Source of the DNA: Dactylonectria macrodidyma
Lineage: Eukaryota > Ascomycota > Sordariomycetes > Hypocreales > Nectriaceae
Length of the DNA: 64,000 nt
Direction: 5' to 3'
Assembly (NCBI GenBank): GCA_020744425.1
Contig: JAGMUV010000001.1
Coordinates: 5,890,001-5,954,000 of the forward strand
A program made the translations under genes and the position numbers. Every line of letters starts with the position of its first letter. Position 1 is the first letter of the stretch. Positions 11,281 through 22,079 of the stretch are shown here, in pieces. The notes beneath the pieces were generated by a model. It had not been told where the DNA came from and did no database searches. It saw only the letters and a list, made by a program, of their open reading frames with translations.

Positions 11281-12907
11281 ATGGGAATTCTGAGCAAGGC
11301 AAGCTCGGCCACATCGAGAGCCTTCCGCCGGCTGTTTGGCCATGCGCCAGCAGCTGGCGACAGTGAGGTGGCAGCTGGCAGTATTGTCAGTTTGAGTGGT
11401 AGTCAAAACACCGACCGCCATCATCACAAACAAGGCGATAATTGCCACCACAACAACGACCCCGACGATCCCGACGACGGCGGCGACAACAGCACCACCA
11501 CCACCGGCAAGAGCAATACGGAGCGCAAGCGCATAGCCAATACTCTGGGAACCGCCTCATCCTCATCTTCTTCCTTCTCCTCGAACCCCTTATACCATAG
11601 CGTGAATCAGACGCAGATTGACGAGCCGCCGACGACCTCCACTCGCACCAAGACAGACCCCAAAGCCGACACCATGTCGGTTCATCCACAGCTGCAGCCG
11701 AAACGAGACCATGTCGGAAAAGAGAATATCCCGCCAATCTCAGATACCCTCGCCGCCTCGCTTGCCAACTTGAGTCTCGATACAAGCAATGCCGCTCCAG
11801 TAGTGAAGCCCAATGTGCCCCCAACATTGAGCCTCCAGGACCCTGAAGTGGTAGCTGAGCGAGCGATGCACATGCGCTTTACCGAAGAGGCACTCGATAT
11901 GGTAAGTCTAGCTAAGCGAAACAATGGCTCTTCCGCAATGTTCCTAACCATGGCTGATAGGCACGCCTTGCTCTCAAAACTAACGAGACACCGGTTGGTT
12001 GTGTCATCGTACACAATGGGAAGGTCATTGCTAGAGGCATGAATGCCACCAACGTCACTCGAAACGGGACTCGCCATGCCGAGTTCATGGCGATATCTGC
12101 TCTCCTGTCTCTGCCCGGCAAGACAGGTCCCAGAACCACTTGTCTCAAGCCAAAGGTGGACAATTCTACTACACCCGAGGCTTCCGATGCCTCGTCGACA
12201 GATTCAGACGCCCCGGACGAGGGCAACGAAGACGGCAGCAAAGGACATCTCTATCCCTATGGCCAGAAGTGGCATCCGGCCCCCCGAGTGGATCGTTCCA
12301 TCATTCGAGAGAGTATCCTCTACGTCACGGTCGAACCCTGCGTCATGTGTGCTTCGCTTCTTCGGCAACTTGGTATCAAGAAGGTATATTTCGGTGCCGT
12401 AAATGACAAGTTCGGCGGCACCGGTGGCGTCTTCAGTATACATGCCAATTCATTGCCTGTCAGAGCTGACGGACAGACTGCGAGTGCCCACCCTACTCCG
12501 CGACCAAGTCAATTGCCCGACGGAAGTGGAACGCTGGGAGTATCCTTCCCTCCCGGAGGTGGGGATGGTGGTAACATTGAGGCTGGATACGAAATCGAGG
12601 GCGGCTGGGGTCGCGACGAGGCAGTGGCTTTATTAAGGCGTTTTTACGTGCAGGAAAATGGACGAGGTATGTTGCTGGTGCTTGGGCTCTATGCATTGGG
12701 GAGGATCACCGCTAACTTGACGCAGCTCCAGTCCCTCGCAAGAAAGAAGGTCGTGCCGCCCGCTTGGCCGCGATGATGGAGAAAGATGGCGACGTCCTGC
12801 CGGAAGAGGCAGTGGATGAGCTCACGCAGAGTGCCGAGAAGAATGGCATACCCCTTCAGGTGGACGTGCTGAAGGAACAAATAAACGTGGCCAATGGACA
12901 AGCATAA
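11281..12907 (+). CDS. TAD2: tRNA-specific adenosine-34 deaminase catalytic subunit (Tad2/ADAT2)
   Basis: Three exons (11281-11901, 11961-12666, 12726-12907), introns of 59 and 59 bases; predicted 502 residues. The cytidine/deoxycytidylate-deaminase fold is clear: KTNETPVGCVIVHNGKVIARG, the zinc/proton-shuttle motif H246-A-E248, and P333-C-V-M-C337. Tad2 pairs with Tad3 to convert wobble A34 to inosine in cytosolic and nuclear tRNAs; the Glu in HAE marks the catalytic rather than the Tad3 subunit. Two odd points. First, about 80 residues, largely acidic and Ser-rich, are inserted between HAE and PCVMC. Second, a long low-complexity N-terminus (His/Asp/Thr/Ser) precedes the domain. An internal ATG at 11,674 with a good context (GACACCATGTC) could be the true start and would drop 131 residues; I chose 11,281 because codon third positions upstream are C-rich. 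Function is secure, start less so. Confidence 0.87.
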
Positions 12908-14739
12908 GGGTGTCGGGGCGACATCTGTTGTCGAGATCTGTGTCTGTCAGAAGCCTTGGGGCAATTGTTTTAGGAGGTGAGCGTGCCTCCTCTGAGCGAC
13001 AGACCTGGAATCTGACTAAAACTGTAATAGTCTTGCTACTCTTGAGAACATTCCCGGCAGATTGTTGCATAATTGTTTAAGTACCTATATATTGACCTAG
13101 CAAAAAAGGCCACATCCCATGCTGCTGGGATCATAATAAGGCATAGGACCATTCGGCATACTGAGGGGAGTTAGGGTTGCCAAGTACAAGCATCCAGGTA
13201 GGATGGCCATCCTTGGACCTGATTTCTGGGCTTCTGGGCGTTGGGATCATTCACATTGGGTTGGCTGCTGGGCCGAAGGTGCCGTTTGTAGTTGTACCAT
13301 AGCTATCAATGGCTGAGCGTAGCATTTTGTGGTGAAGTCCGACCCGTGGCAAGGAATGCATGGTTTTTGTAAAGCTTATTTGAGATACTACAGACAAATC
13401 TAAAAAATGCCACCTTGCCGTAGACTGGATGATGCTTCGTTGAGCGAGGAGAGTTGTTAACTTGGGTCGTTTGCAGTCGGCGACTTTGTCTCTGAGATGA
13501 ATACCACTTCCCAGTATTCAAGTTCCACGGCGACGAATACCTAAACTCCTAACATACACATTCTACTTATGATACCAGGCCAAGCACAAGTTGATCTTAC
13601 GCCATTATCTCCCGTCTGGGAGGTTTGAGGAGCGCGATTTCACCGGCGTTCGCACGGTCAGGTGCCATACACACACGAACAACAAAACACACGTACACGC
13701 TAAAAACCCAGGTCCTAATAGTCTAAATTTGTGAGATTCCAACAGTAGCCACGTCCGCGAGGTGGTAGATCGTAGTGAGTGTCACAGGCTCAAACGAAGT
13801 GGGAAGCATTGCTAGCTGCTGGTCTGACCTGCCTTCTGTTAGCCTCACGCCACAATGAGGAACAGTCTTTGCATCCTCACAGGGCCCATCTTGGAATTGA
13901 GCAGATGAAGCCAACTGCTTCTATACTCAGCTACCCCCGGAATACAAGGAGATATGAACACCGCAATTCTCGCCCTTTAAAGAATCGATTCTCGCAGCAG
14001 TGGGCCTCCTCATTGACATCTCTACATTAGACCTCTATCCTGTATCACTAAGCATTCAGTTTGAGCCACATAAACGGCTCAACATGTAGTCAGACTGAAG
14101 TGTATTCTTACTTTGGCCCCCTAGATTGAACCTGTTATAATGGCTAGTTGTCCGAGTATCGTGTAGTCATGAAACCCCATCAAACCAGGCCACAATTAAG
14201 AGGTGGGTGACGACGATACTGCGCGGGATGCCTGCTCAAACGAGTGTTTAATTCATGGGTTCTTCTGAGAGTATCTACGTATAATGTAGCACGAATAAAT
14301 AATTTGAGGCGTAGGCGAAGCTAAATACAGAGACTTTTTCAATGCCATCGGCGGGTATTAGGACCGGCTATGTTTGAGATCCTGTTCCGATCTTAGACTT
14401 AGGTTTGAGGCTTTGGATTTGGCTTGGGTCTATCCACATATTTCTAGGGGGTCTCCCATCACAGAAACGTCGAACCGCTGGCGCTGTGATTGTCAGAGAA
14501 CAATCTCGCGCGCAGTCACTGACAAATATCTCGTAAATACGGCACATTCGCTTTTCATAAGTGATGAGAGATATATGACGAGGGAGTCCACGTTCTCTGC
14601 TCGTCGAATCATTCTAGGGACCCAGTGGTGGGGGGGTTGATATTGAAACTAGAGCTTTCATATTGCCTAAATTTGAATTTGAGAACTCGGACCTTATACC
14701 AAGGACCTCTGAACCGTGTCAAACAGTCTCCAAGCTATA
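12908..14739. other. Intergenic, no supported gene
   Basis: About 1.8 kb between two genes that converge on it (Tad2 from the left, permease from the right). Composition is more A+T-rich than the genes. Frames up to 88 codons show no domain, and I found no tRNA cloverleaf or repeat. Confidence 0.5.
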
Positions 14740-16647
14740 TCACAGCATATATCTCCAAGTCAAAGCTCTATCTCCCTTAGCGGACAACTCCTCTGCAGTA
14801 TATCGGCTGAGCTCGCCTTCCTCCGACAATCTTTCGCGCTTCTTGTTGATATGACTGTATCCCAAGACTAGAATCAGGGCAGCAACAATTCCGGCGCAAA
14901 TGAATCCAAGTTCCAGACCGTGACCAAGTATAAAACGAGGTCCATCTGCCTGTCGGTAGAAATTGGACGCCATTGCCTACAAGTGATTTGTTAGCCGGAT
15001 AGACAGTCTCAAGGAATGAATTTTTATGCATACCCCACCAAGATTTCCAACTCCGATCTGCAAGGCCATTCCCGTACCTCGCTTGTAACTGCCTGAGAGG
15101 TTGTTGGCAAGCCAAGAGATAACGCCGGGGAATGCCGGATAAATGGCACAAGCTGCGAGAAAGACGCCACCGTACACGACTTTAGGGTTGCTAGATGAGA
15201 TACACCTATTGAGAGAACAACTTGTGAGCGAAATTCAAACATAGCGGTCTTTGCAGCCGATTTGGGAAACTCACATTGTGAAACCAACAATCATGACACA
15301 GAGGAATGGAATAATGAAAGGGCTTCGCTTTCCGGCGCGGTCGGCGGTCCAGGCAACGATGACGGCCAGAATAGCTGCAGTGATGTAGATGGGAACTGTC
15401 ATAAGCTGGGAGGTGCTGGACGTGTGTCCGAGGCTGCGAATAATGGTTGGGAGGAACAGGCTGATGCCGTACAGAGGGCATACAATCTGGCCAATCCGTC
15501 AGTACTTATTCAACAGACATGACAAACGCAAGAGGAGTAGAAGAGGGGAACATGACTCACCCCCCAGTAGACAAAGATATTGACCCAAATCTGCCAATCT
15601 TTGAATGCGCTCCAAACATACTCCCATTTGAACTCATCGGCTTCGGCAACCTGGACTTGCTCACGCCCGGAGGGGCCAGGGGCATGACCCTGGTATTTGA
15701 GGCGGTATACAACGAACGCCCGCTCCTCTTCTGTGAGGAAGCCTGCCGTCTCAGGGAAGTCGTATAGGGTGAAGAATGCCATGACTGCGACCAAGACTGT
15801 AACAATCCCTTCGAGAATAAAGATCCAGCGCCAGCCTTCAAGCCCGCCCACTCCGTCCATCTTGGCAATTCCAAAAGCAAGGAGGCCGCTGAAGGCGCCA
15901 GCAATCGAAGCAGCGGAGAAGAATAATGCCTGGCGGAATTGAATCTCGCTTCTAACGTACCACATAGTAAGAAAGTACTTGCAGCCACGTCAGCAAAACG
16001 ACAAATAGTTTTCACTTAAGAGAGAACTTACCGCAACACCTGGAAAGAGACCCGCCTCTGTGAGACCCAAGAAAATACGCGCAACCAGAAGGCCATGGTA
16101 GTTTTGCACGATGCCCATTAGAGTCATCACGGTGCCCCAGGCGACCATGATGGTGGGGAGCCAGATACTGGGGCGTAGCCTCTTCAGAAGCAAATTCGAG
16201 GGGACTTCAAACGCTGCGTATGTGAAGAAGAAAACGGTGAGGCACCAGTTGTACTGATCAGGTTCCATTTTGAGGTCTTCCTGGAGGCCCTCGATTTTGG
16301 CGTTGCCAATGTTGCCCCCTAAATAGAGAGATGATATTAGCAACATGTTGGTAACTGGCAACAGAACAATGTCTTGGGCAAACTTACGGTCTAGAAAGGA
16401 GAGGAGATACAAGAGCGCAAGCATAGGGATCAGGTGAATATCCATCTGCACCGGAGGATTTAGTAACATGTTCGAATTTCCAGCTCGGGGACACGCACAA
16501 ACTAACCTTGCGCAGTATTTTCTTTTCGTCTAGATGGGCAAACGATTCCAGGGTCGTGCCTGGTGCCATTTTGCTCCGATCAGACGAGTTGCCCATTTCG
16601 GCCTCAACCACGTCGCCCTTCTCGGCTGGAGGTAGGTAGGACGACAT
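14740..16647 (-). CDS. MFS permease, anion:cation symporter (Dal5-like) family
   Basis: Minus-strand gene with seven exons: 16507-16647, 16388-16445, 16032-16318, 15561-15977, 15275-15486, 15034-15205, 14740-14976. All six introns are GT..AG and 54-74 bases long; predicted 507 residues. Typical motifs are LLYLLSFLDRGNIGNAKIEG spanning TM1 and the following loop, YNWCLTVFFFTYAAFEVPSN, ARIFLGLTEAGLFPG and GWRWIFILEG. These mark the ACS family (TC 2.A.1.14), which includes Dal5 allantoate, Tna1 nicotinate and fungal organic-acid permeases. About twelve membrane helices with cytosolic ends are expected in the plasma membrane. The substrate cannot be read from sequence; an organic anion is the family norm. 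It is divergent from the Zn2Cys6 gene across a 1.3 kb intergenic region holding four CGGATCCG sites. An upstream in-frame ATG at 16,707 is possible but less likely. Confidence 0.88.
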
Positions 16648-17147
16648 GATGCAAGGAGGCAAGACTTGGTGTTTTGAGTGGCAAACTGTGGGACAAGTTT
16701 GGATCAAGAATTGTATTCCCTAGGTGTGTTGGACAAACTGATATCAACAGTGTGACTTGAGGCAGCCGGGAAGTATGGAAAGTCTTGAGTGATGGCTGCA
16801 GATCTGTTGAAGAAGAAGGGATGGATGATGGCCGCCTTAAGTATGTCTTCCCTCGCATACCCGTTTGGCGGGGTGACGGGGAAAGAGTCATCTTGGCTTG
16901 AGCTTTCTCCGCAATCATCATAGGTAACTTCCTAGACGAGCGGCCTGATTAGAGTTGATGATCCACCAGTTTTCAGTTGAGCAAATCAACGGGTGGAAAG
17001 GGGTAAACTAAAGTGGAATCATGGCTCGAGGCCGGGGGACTGAGAAGAGAAAATCCGGGGAAGCAAGTAACATGGGCGGCGTTTCCCCCGCACTTTGCCT
17101 GGGCGCTTATCTTGAACAGGGAACTGTTTATCATGGAACGAGTGTAA

Positions 17148-17155
17148 CGGATCCG
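17148..17155. promoter_or_regulatory. CGGATCCG palindrome, site 1
   Basis: Inverted CGG triplets two bases apart, followed by A. It lies 501 bases upstream of the permease start and about 820 upstream of the regulator start. It is a candidate Zn2Cys6 dimer site; binding is inferred. Confidence 0.6.
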
Positions 17156-17410
17156 AAAATGACCTGCTCCTACTCCAAGGTACTTTGCGAGCGACAGATT
17201 GGATGTGTGGGATTATTAGGTGGAGAATGTTGGGGTTGGGATTGATGGGGGAATAAAGGATGACGACGTGGCTGAGTATATGAAAACTTGGTCCTGAAGA
17301 GTGCTGTTCTTTTCTGTTGAAAGTGGTGTACGAAGCAGCTTGTCATTGCGTCATGGGTCGAGAGAATGGATGGTGTGGCTGAAGAATGTGGGCAACCTCA
17401 GGGAAGCAAT

Positions 17411-17418
17411 CGGATCCG
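17411..17418. promoter_or_regulatory. CGGATCCG palindrome, site 2
   Basis: Extended ten-base palindrome TCGGATCCGA in the divergent promoter. Candidate binding site of the neighbouring Zn2Cys6 protein. Confidence 0.65.
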
Positions 17419-17515
17419 ATAAACCCTGCGAGGCCGAATTAATCGTGTGGTTGGTCAATCTCGAATGAGACTGCCCATCATGGGTGGTGGGAGTGGGCCA
17501 CGAGTTTTGCAGAGT

Positions 17516-17523
17516 CGGATCCG
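17516..17523. promoter_or_regulatory. CGGATCCG palindrome, site 3
   Basis: Extended palindrome TCGGATCCGA, 98 bases beyond site 2 in the same divergent promoter. Confidence 0.65.
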
Positions 17524-17888
17524 AGGCTGGTTCTTTAGTTAGATTTGCCTCAGTACCTAAACGAAGGCAGAACAAGCGAGAGTGCTGGACAAGCCACAGA
17601 GTACAAGTGCGGTGATCAAATCTCCATATCTAATACGAAGTAACTGCTTGTGAACAATCCTGGACAGACCAGTGATCGGCAATGAACTAGATGCAACTTT
17701 ACCCCGCACCTGGGGTTTGCAACGTTCCAGGAAAAACGGCTCCGAGGTTGAATGAATCCCTTTCCCACCTAGATGTGTGTGTGCCTTGTTTACCTGGGGC
17801 CCTGGAAAATGTCTCCATCTGAACCAACTTCTTCACATTCTGTATCAAATCACATATCCATATCCATATCCATCTCCACCAACTCCTC

Positions 17889-17896
17889 CGGATCCG
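17889..17896. promoter_or_regulatory. CGGATCCG palindrome, site 4
   Basis: CGGATCCGA, 71 bases upstream of the regulator ATG at 17,967; the position suits autoregulation. Confidence 0.6.
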
Positions 17897-17966
17897 ACTC
17901 CCCTCATCTCCTCGAATCCTTGTCATCAGCTGATTGGTTCTGGCACTTAATGCATTACCCGTCATC

Positions 17967-20334
17967 ATGCCCGAGCGCCTGGTCGCCCGCCGCACCCAAT
18001 TCTCTAGCTGTGACGCCTGTCGCAGATCTCGCGTTGCCTGCGATGCCCACAGTCGCCGCAACACCATCGGCGATCCTTCTGCTCCCTGCACCCGTTGCCT
18101 GAACCGGAACCGATCTTGCACGTTCAAGGTATGTGTCGTGGCCTGTAAACTACTGTTTCTATTGTAGTCACGGATGCCACTGATGCCACACAATCGCTCA
18201 TCCACACCCATCTTTGGCTGACTCTGATGCCGCTTCTCGGCGCTTCACATAGTGGATACAAGATGTCAAGTCGAGCACAACAAATGGTGTCTTGGATATA
18301 GAATCTGCGCCGAAACGAAAGGGCCATCGCCGATTGAGGGCGTCTCATTCTTCAAACGATCCATCAGGAACGCAACGGATCGTTGCTGCAGAAGCTTCAG
18401 AGGAAACGTCTTCAACAAGACACCAACTCCATGTAGTTGGCACCAGCACCAGCAACAGCAATAGTCACAGCACCAGCCCTGCATCCGTCGATCTCTGGCA
18501 CAACTTGGCAGACTCGACATCATACTCTCAGTATACAGCCTTGCCAGCCTCATCTACCCCCCATCACCTTGTCTTGGCAGACGCTGGACCGAACATCCTA
18601 AGCGACGTAGATTCGAAATGGCTGCAGGGACTCTACCGAGAAGGCTTTGAGGCAGTCTTCGGCTCTTGGATGGGTAGATACAGCTGTCCCTTTTTGTACG
18701 CACACTCCCAGAATGCCAGGTGTGATTCCGAGATGCGCTCTGGATACTTACCGTGACTACTTTCAGGTTCGAGCAAGACGGTCTTGTCGAAAAGTATGTT
18801 AGTATATCTGACCTATGCTGCCATCTCGATCGGTGTATGGCAAACTCTGCAGCCAGTGGTCAGGCTAGAGACCAGGCCCAAGACTCAATCTGTTTGCTTG
18901 AAAGCAGAAGAGATACTTTGATCGAACAGTCTCTTCGCAGCACCATTGCTGCCTTTTCAGCGAGATGGCTTCCCGTTGCCGCTTCTCCAGTTCCTTTCCA
19001 CGAGCTCTCCCTTGATCTTGATAACTGCCACGTAGTCCAAACCTTGTGGCGACATGCCCGGAGGGACATGTTGAGAATCATCAACCGGCCATCGTACCGA
19101 TCCATGTTGTCCCTCTTTCTCTTTGCCTTAACTCCTATCCCCGTTGGCATCGAGGAAGATGAAGAGGGCGACGGGATATCGGGACAAGCTTGCGTTCATG
19201 CAGCACTGCAACAGATACAGACCCTTCGAGCACGGCACAGGAATTTGCAGTTTAGCGGATCTAAGGTGTCTCTTGTCCAAAGGTCATCCCAGGCGATATA
19301 CGGCACCCCAGAGTCAGCCGACCCTTCCAGCTTCATCAATGCAGAGAGCATAGCGTACTGGGCAGCTCTCACGTTCGATACATCGGCTTCGTTAACCCTC
19401 AATTGCAGGCCGTTGCTCTCGTCGGGATTATTCGGCTTCGAGTCTGAAATGCACTGGCGTTTGGTCAGGACATGTTCCAAAATGTTTGACGAGGCTGCCA
19501 AACATTGGCGCCAGGGAACCTCAGAAATGACAGATGAGCGAGCAAATCAAATCATCGCTGCCGCCGCTTCCTGGAAGCTGCTGGGTTGGAAACTGGCTGC
19601 TGTCTCAAAGGAGGCTATCCGGGATGGTCACGATGAAGTCGAGGTTCGCAAGGCGCTCGCTGCCGTTGTCGATTCCATCAAACAATTCAACATGACTTTC
19701 CGTCCACATCTAGACGAATGCCATAAAAGGATCCAGTTTCTCGGACAAAGAACCAAGCTCCGCTGGTGTAAGCTGTCTCTTCCGTATGCACTCTTCACAT
19801 CCTCACTAATGCTACCCAGTTTCCCTGATGTTTCACTACCATCTCAGTATCCTAATGCTTCTCGACATTATTGAAGTCACGGATCGACATGACTTGCTGG
19901 TAGACCTAGAAGACGCCAGTACCGAAGCAGAGAATACAGTCATGAACGCCTTAGCATTCGGTGTTCAAAACACCATGACTCTGCGGCGGGCTTCCGATTC
20001 CAACACTGGCAACGCTTCTCAACGAGGAGGGGTCACAAGTGGTACAAATTTCAATGTACCACTCATATCTATTGACCCTTACCCACATCATGTTGTTGCT
20101 GGGGTACAATTAATGCGCAAGGCCATCGACAGAGATCTAACCAATCACAAAATCACTAAAGAATCTTACGACAGCTTATTCTCAACCTTGGAGCGCACGC
20201 TTGGGCTCCTCCCACAGAGCTCTAAGTCTGTCCAGGCGGCCAGGGCCAAATTTTCCACGCCGATATTACTGGAAGACCCCATCGCAGAAGACCAGCTCCA
20301 CGCCTCTGTGCTATATGCTGGGGCAATTGAATGA
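17967..20334 (+). CDS. Zn2Cys6 transcription regulator with AlcR-like long zinc loop
   Basis: Four exons (17967-18128, 18253-18719, 18767-19767, 19820-20334) with introns of 124, 47 and 52 bases; predicted 714 residues. The complete binuclear cluster is C15-x2-C18-x6-C25-x15-C41-x2-C44-x6-C51, followed by TFKW. The 15-residue central loop is far longer than the usual 5-9 and resembles the asymmetric cluster of Aspergillus AlcR. A Ser/Thr-rich linker leads to a long helical middle region (WLQGLYREGFEAVFGSWMGR at about residue 170, and RWFSLMFHYHLSILMLLDII near residue 540) typical of the fungal regulator middle-homology region. It lies between the permease and the dehydrogenase genes, all three with CGGATCCG upstream, so it is the obvious candidate pathway regulator, acting in the nucleus. 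Inducer unknown. The third donor was set at GTAAGC (19,768), which keeps the conserved RWF..FHYHL frame. Confidence 0.85.
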
Positions 20335-20583
20335 CTTCGACTTCCAGAAAAGGTGTGAAGGGAGACGCTGTATGACTTGGATGGAGACAAACAGCACATA
20401 CAGTGTTCCAACAAAGCAGTTATCCGAAAAGAAATAAATGAAATTGAACAGCCCGGGCCTTCTAAAATTGACGTAACTAAAAAGGCAATGCCAGACCAAA
20501 TGCTAGTCCCCTAAGAGAACACGGCTGCAGCCACGTACGACACACGGAGAGAGTTTAAGTGACCAAGGGGCTGGTAAATCCAT

Positions 20584-20591
20584 CGGATCCG
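20584..20591. promoter_or_regulatory. CGGATCCG palindrome, site 5
   Basis: TCGGATCCGA, about 250 bases upstream of the dehydrogenase start. Same motif as in the divergent promoter. Confidence 0.65.
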
Positions 20592-20693
20592 ATAGTTGTT
20601 CAAGTCCAGGGAGTAGATGCTTCGCCACATTCGCCAATTTTGAGTGATTGATCGCCAACCAAAGTGGAGCCGATGGACATGCATTCCAAAAGT

Positions 20694-20701
20694 CGGATCC
20701 G
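20694..20701. promoter_or_regulatory. CGGATCCG palindrome, site 6
   Basis: TCGGATCCGA, about 140 bases upstream of the dehydrogenase start and 102 bases beyond site 5. Confidence 0.65.
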
Positions 20702-20840
20702 AGCTTCATCTCCTTAGAATATAATAGGCCGACCACATAGTTGCATCGTTCATTTTGAGCAGTCTTTCTACTTTGAATCCACATAAAACGCAGCAGTTTC
20801 ATAAAGTTTTCGACTTCATTGATCATCACCAGCCCAAGAC

Positions 20841-22070
20841 ATGGCAGTCTCGGATTCCCCAAAGGCCGCCGTCACCCTGATCGGAGCGGGTACACAAGGC
20901 AGGCGGTTGGCACATATGGTATGATTTGACTTTACTCTACTCTGTTATGCCCTTTTTCAGAATAGATGCAGCATATGTTTACAATTGCGGTGGCATCATA
21001 TCAAACAAGCCGTGTCCGAGCCGACCAGAGCTAACGCTTCGTCGGCCAGTGGTCCAGCCAAGGAAATAACGTCCATTTAGTAGATGCTCAACCGAATCAA
21101 CTCGAGGCCAGCATCACAGCCATTGACGAGTTCCGCTCTACAGCAGCGTTAGATAAGGAGGTCAGTTGGGGCCAAGTCATAACACACTCCCCTGAATCTC
21201 TAGCTTCCGCACTGCAGAAGTCATGGCTTGTCGTAGAGGTATGTATGACTTTGACAAGCTCAATCCGAGTCTTGCCACTAACAACTGGTAACCCAGTGTG
21301 TACCCGAGCAGCTTCCTTTGAAGAAACGCGTCATTTCTGAGCTCGATGAGCTTGCGCCAGACGACACCATCATTGCTTCGAATTCAAGCAGTTACTCTTG
21401 CGGAGAGATATTGGATGGGTTGACTCTGAGGAATGAGCGGCGTTTTCTCAGCGCCCACTCGTGTAAGTCCCGAAGCCAGCCACTCACTGTTTCTACACGG
21501 TCGTGCATTCTGACATGGACTGGCAACTCAACCAGACTGGCCACCTGAAACCTGTGGTAAGCCCATCTTGTCTATCGCTTGAAACCTTTCGCTTATCAAA
21601 ACTGGGGTAGAAATTGAAATCATGGGCCATGATAAGACTGACCCGTCCTTGGTTGCATTGATGATGGTACGATGCGAGAAACATGGGTTTTCGCCATTTC
21701 ACGTCAAAACGCAGTCCATGGGATATATATACAATAGGTGCGTGACTTCAGAACGCGGTAACCCTTTCAAGAAACTCAACTGAGGAATTTGGCGCATAGA
21801 ATATGGGCAGCAATTAAGAGAGAGGCTCTACTAGCAGCGGCTGAAGGAGCTGCCTCACCAGAAGAGATTGATGCAATATTCAAGGGGGTTCTCAAGACAC
21901 CTAAAGGCCCATTTGAATTGATGGATATTGTAGGACTGGATGTGGTTTTAGACATCGAGAACCATTACGCTGCTGTGCGTCCAGACATTCCAACTGAGTC
22001 AAGAGAGTACTTACAGCGATATATACAAAGGGATATTTGGGTAAGAAAAAGCGGATGTGGATTGTTGTAA
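20841..22070 (+). CDS. NAD-dependent 3-hydroxyacyl-CoA dehydrogenase-family enzyme
   Basis: Six exons: 20841-20918, 21050-21238, 21297-21462, 21536-21556 (only 21 bases), 21611-21737, 21800-22070; predicted 283 residues. The N-terminal Rossmann fold shows LIGAGTQG (glycines at 15, 17 and 20) and an acidic residue at D38 (VHLVD), which favours NAD+ over NADP+. SNSSSYSCGEI and SAH143SYWPPETCEIEIMG hold the family's Ser, catalytic His143 and probably Glu154. The C-terminal domain reads IWAAIKREALLAAAEG and KTPKGPFELMDIVGLDVV. The family oxidises 3-hydroxy groups of acyl-CoAs or of small hydroxyacids (hydroxybutyryl-CoA, gulonate and carnitine dehydrogenases); the substrate is not predictable here. 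The last residues (KSGCGLL, stop) fall just short of the usual GFY ending, at the very edge of the RIP block. The end may be altered, or a donor-like GTAAGA at 22,040 may have led to a lost exon. Confidence 0.8.
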
Positions 22071-22079
22071 ATATATTAG

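Larger units (their letters stand above)
16648..17966. promoter_or_regulatory. Shared divergent promoter of permease and Zn2Cys6 regulator
   Basis: The 1.3 kb between the two divergent starts has no supported gene and contains four copies of the palindrome CGGATCCG (listed separately). Close to the regulator start there is a short hexamer run, CATATC repeated at about 17,852-17,870. Separate small frames here show no domain. Confidence 0.65.

Noticed and set aside
13121..14640. Possible tRNA or small RNA gene in the intergenic gap
   Set aside because: No cloverleaf with the conserved T-loop and anticodon arms could be drawn.
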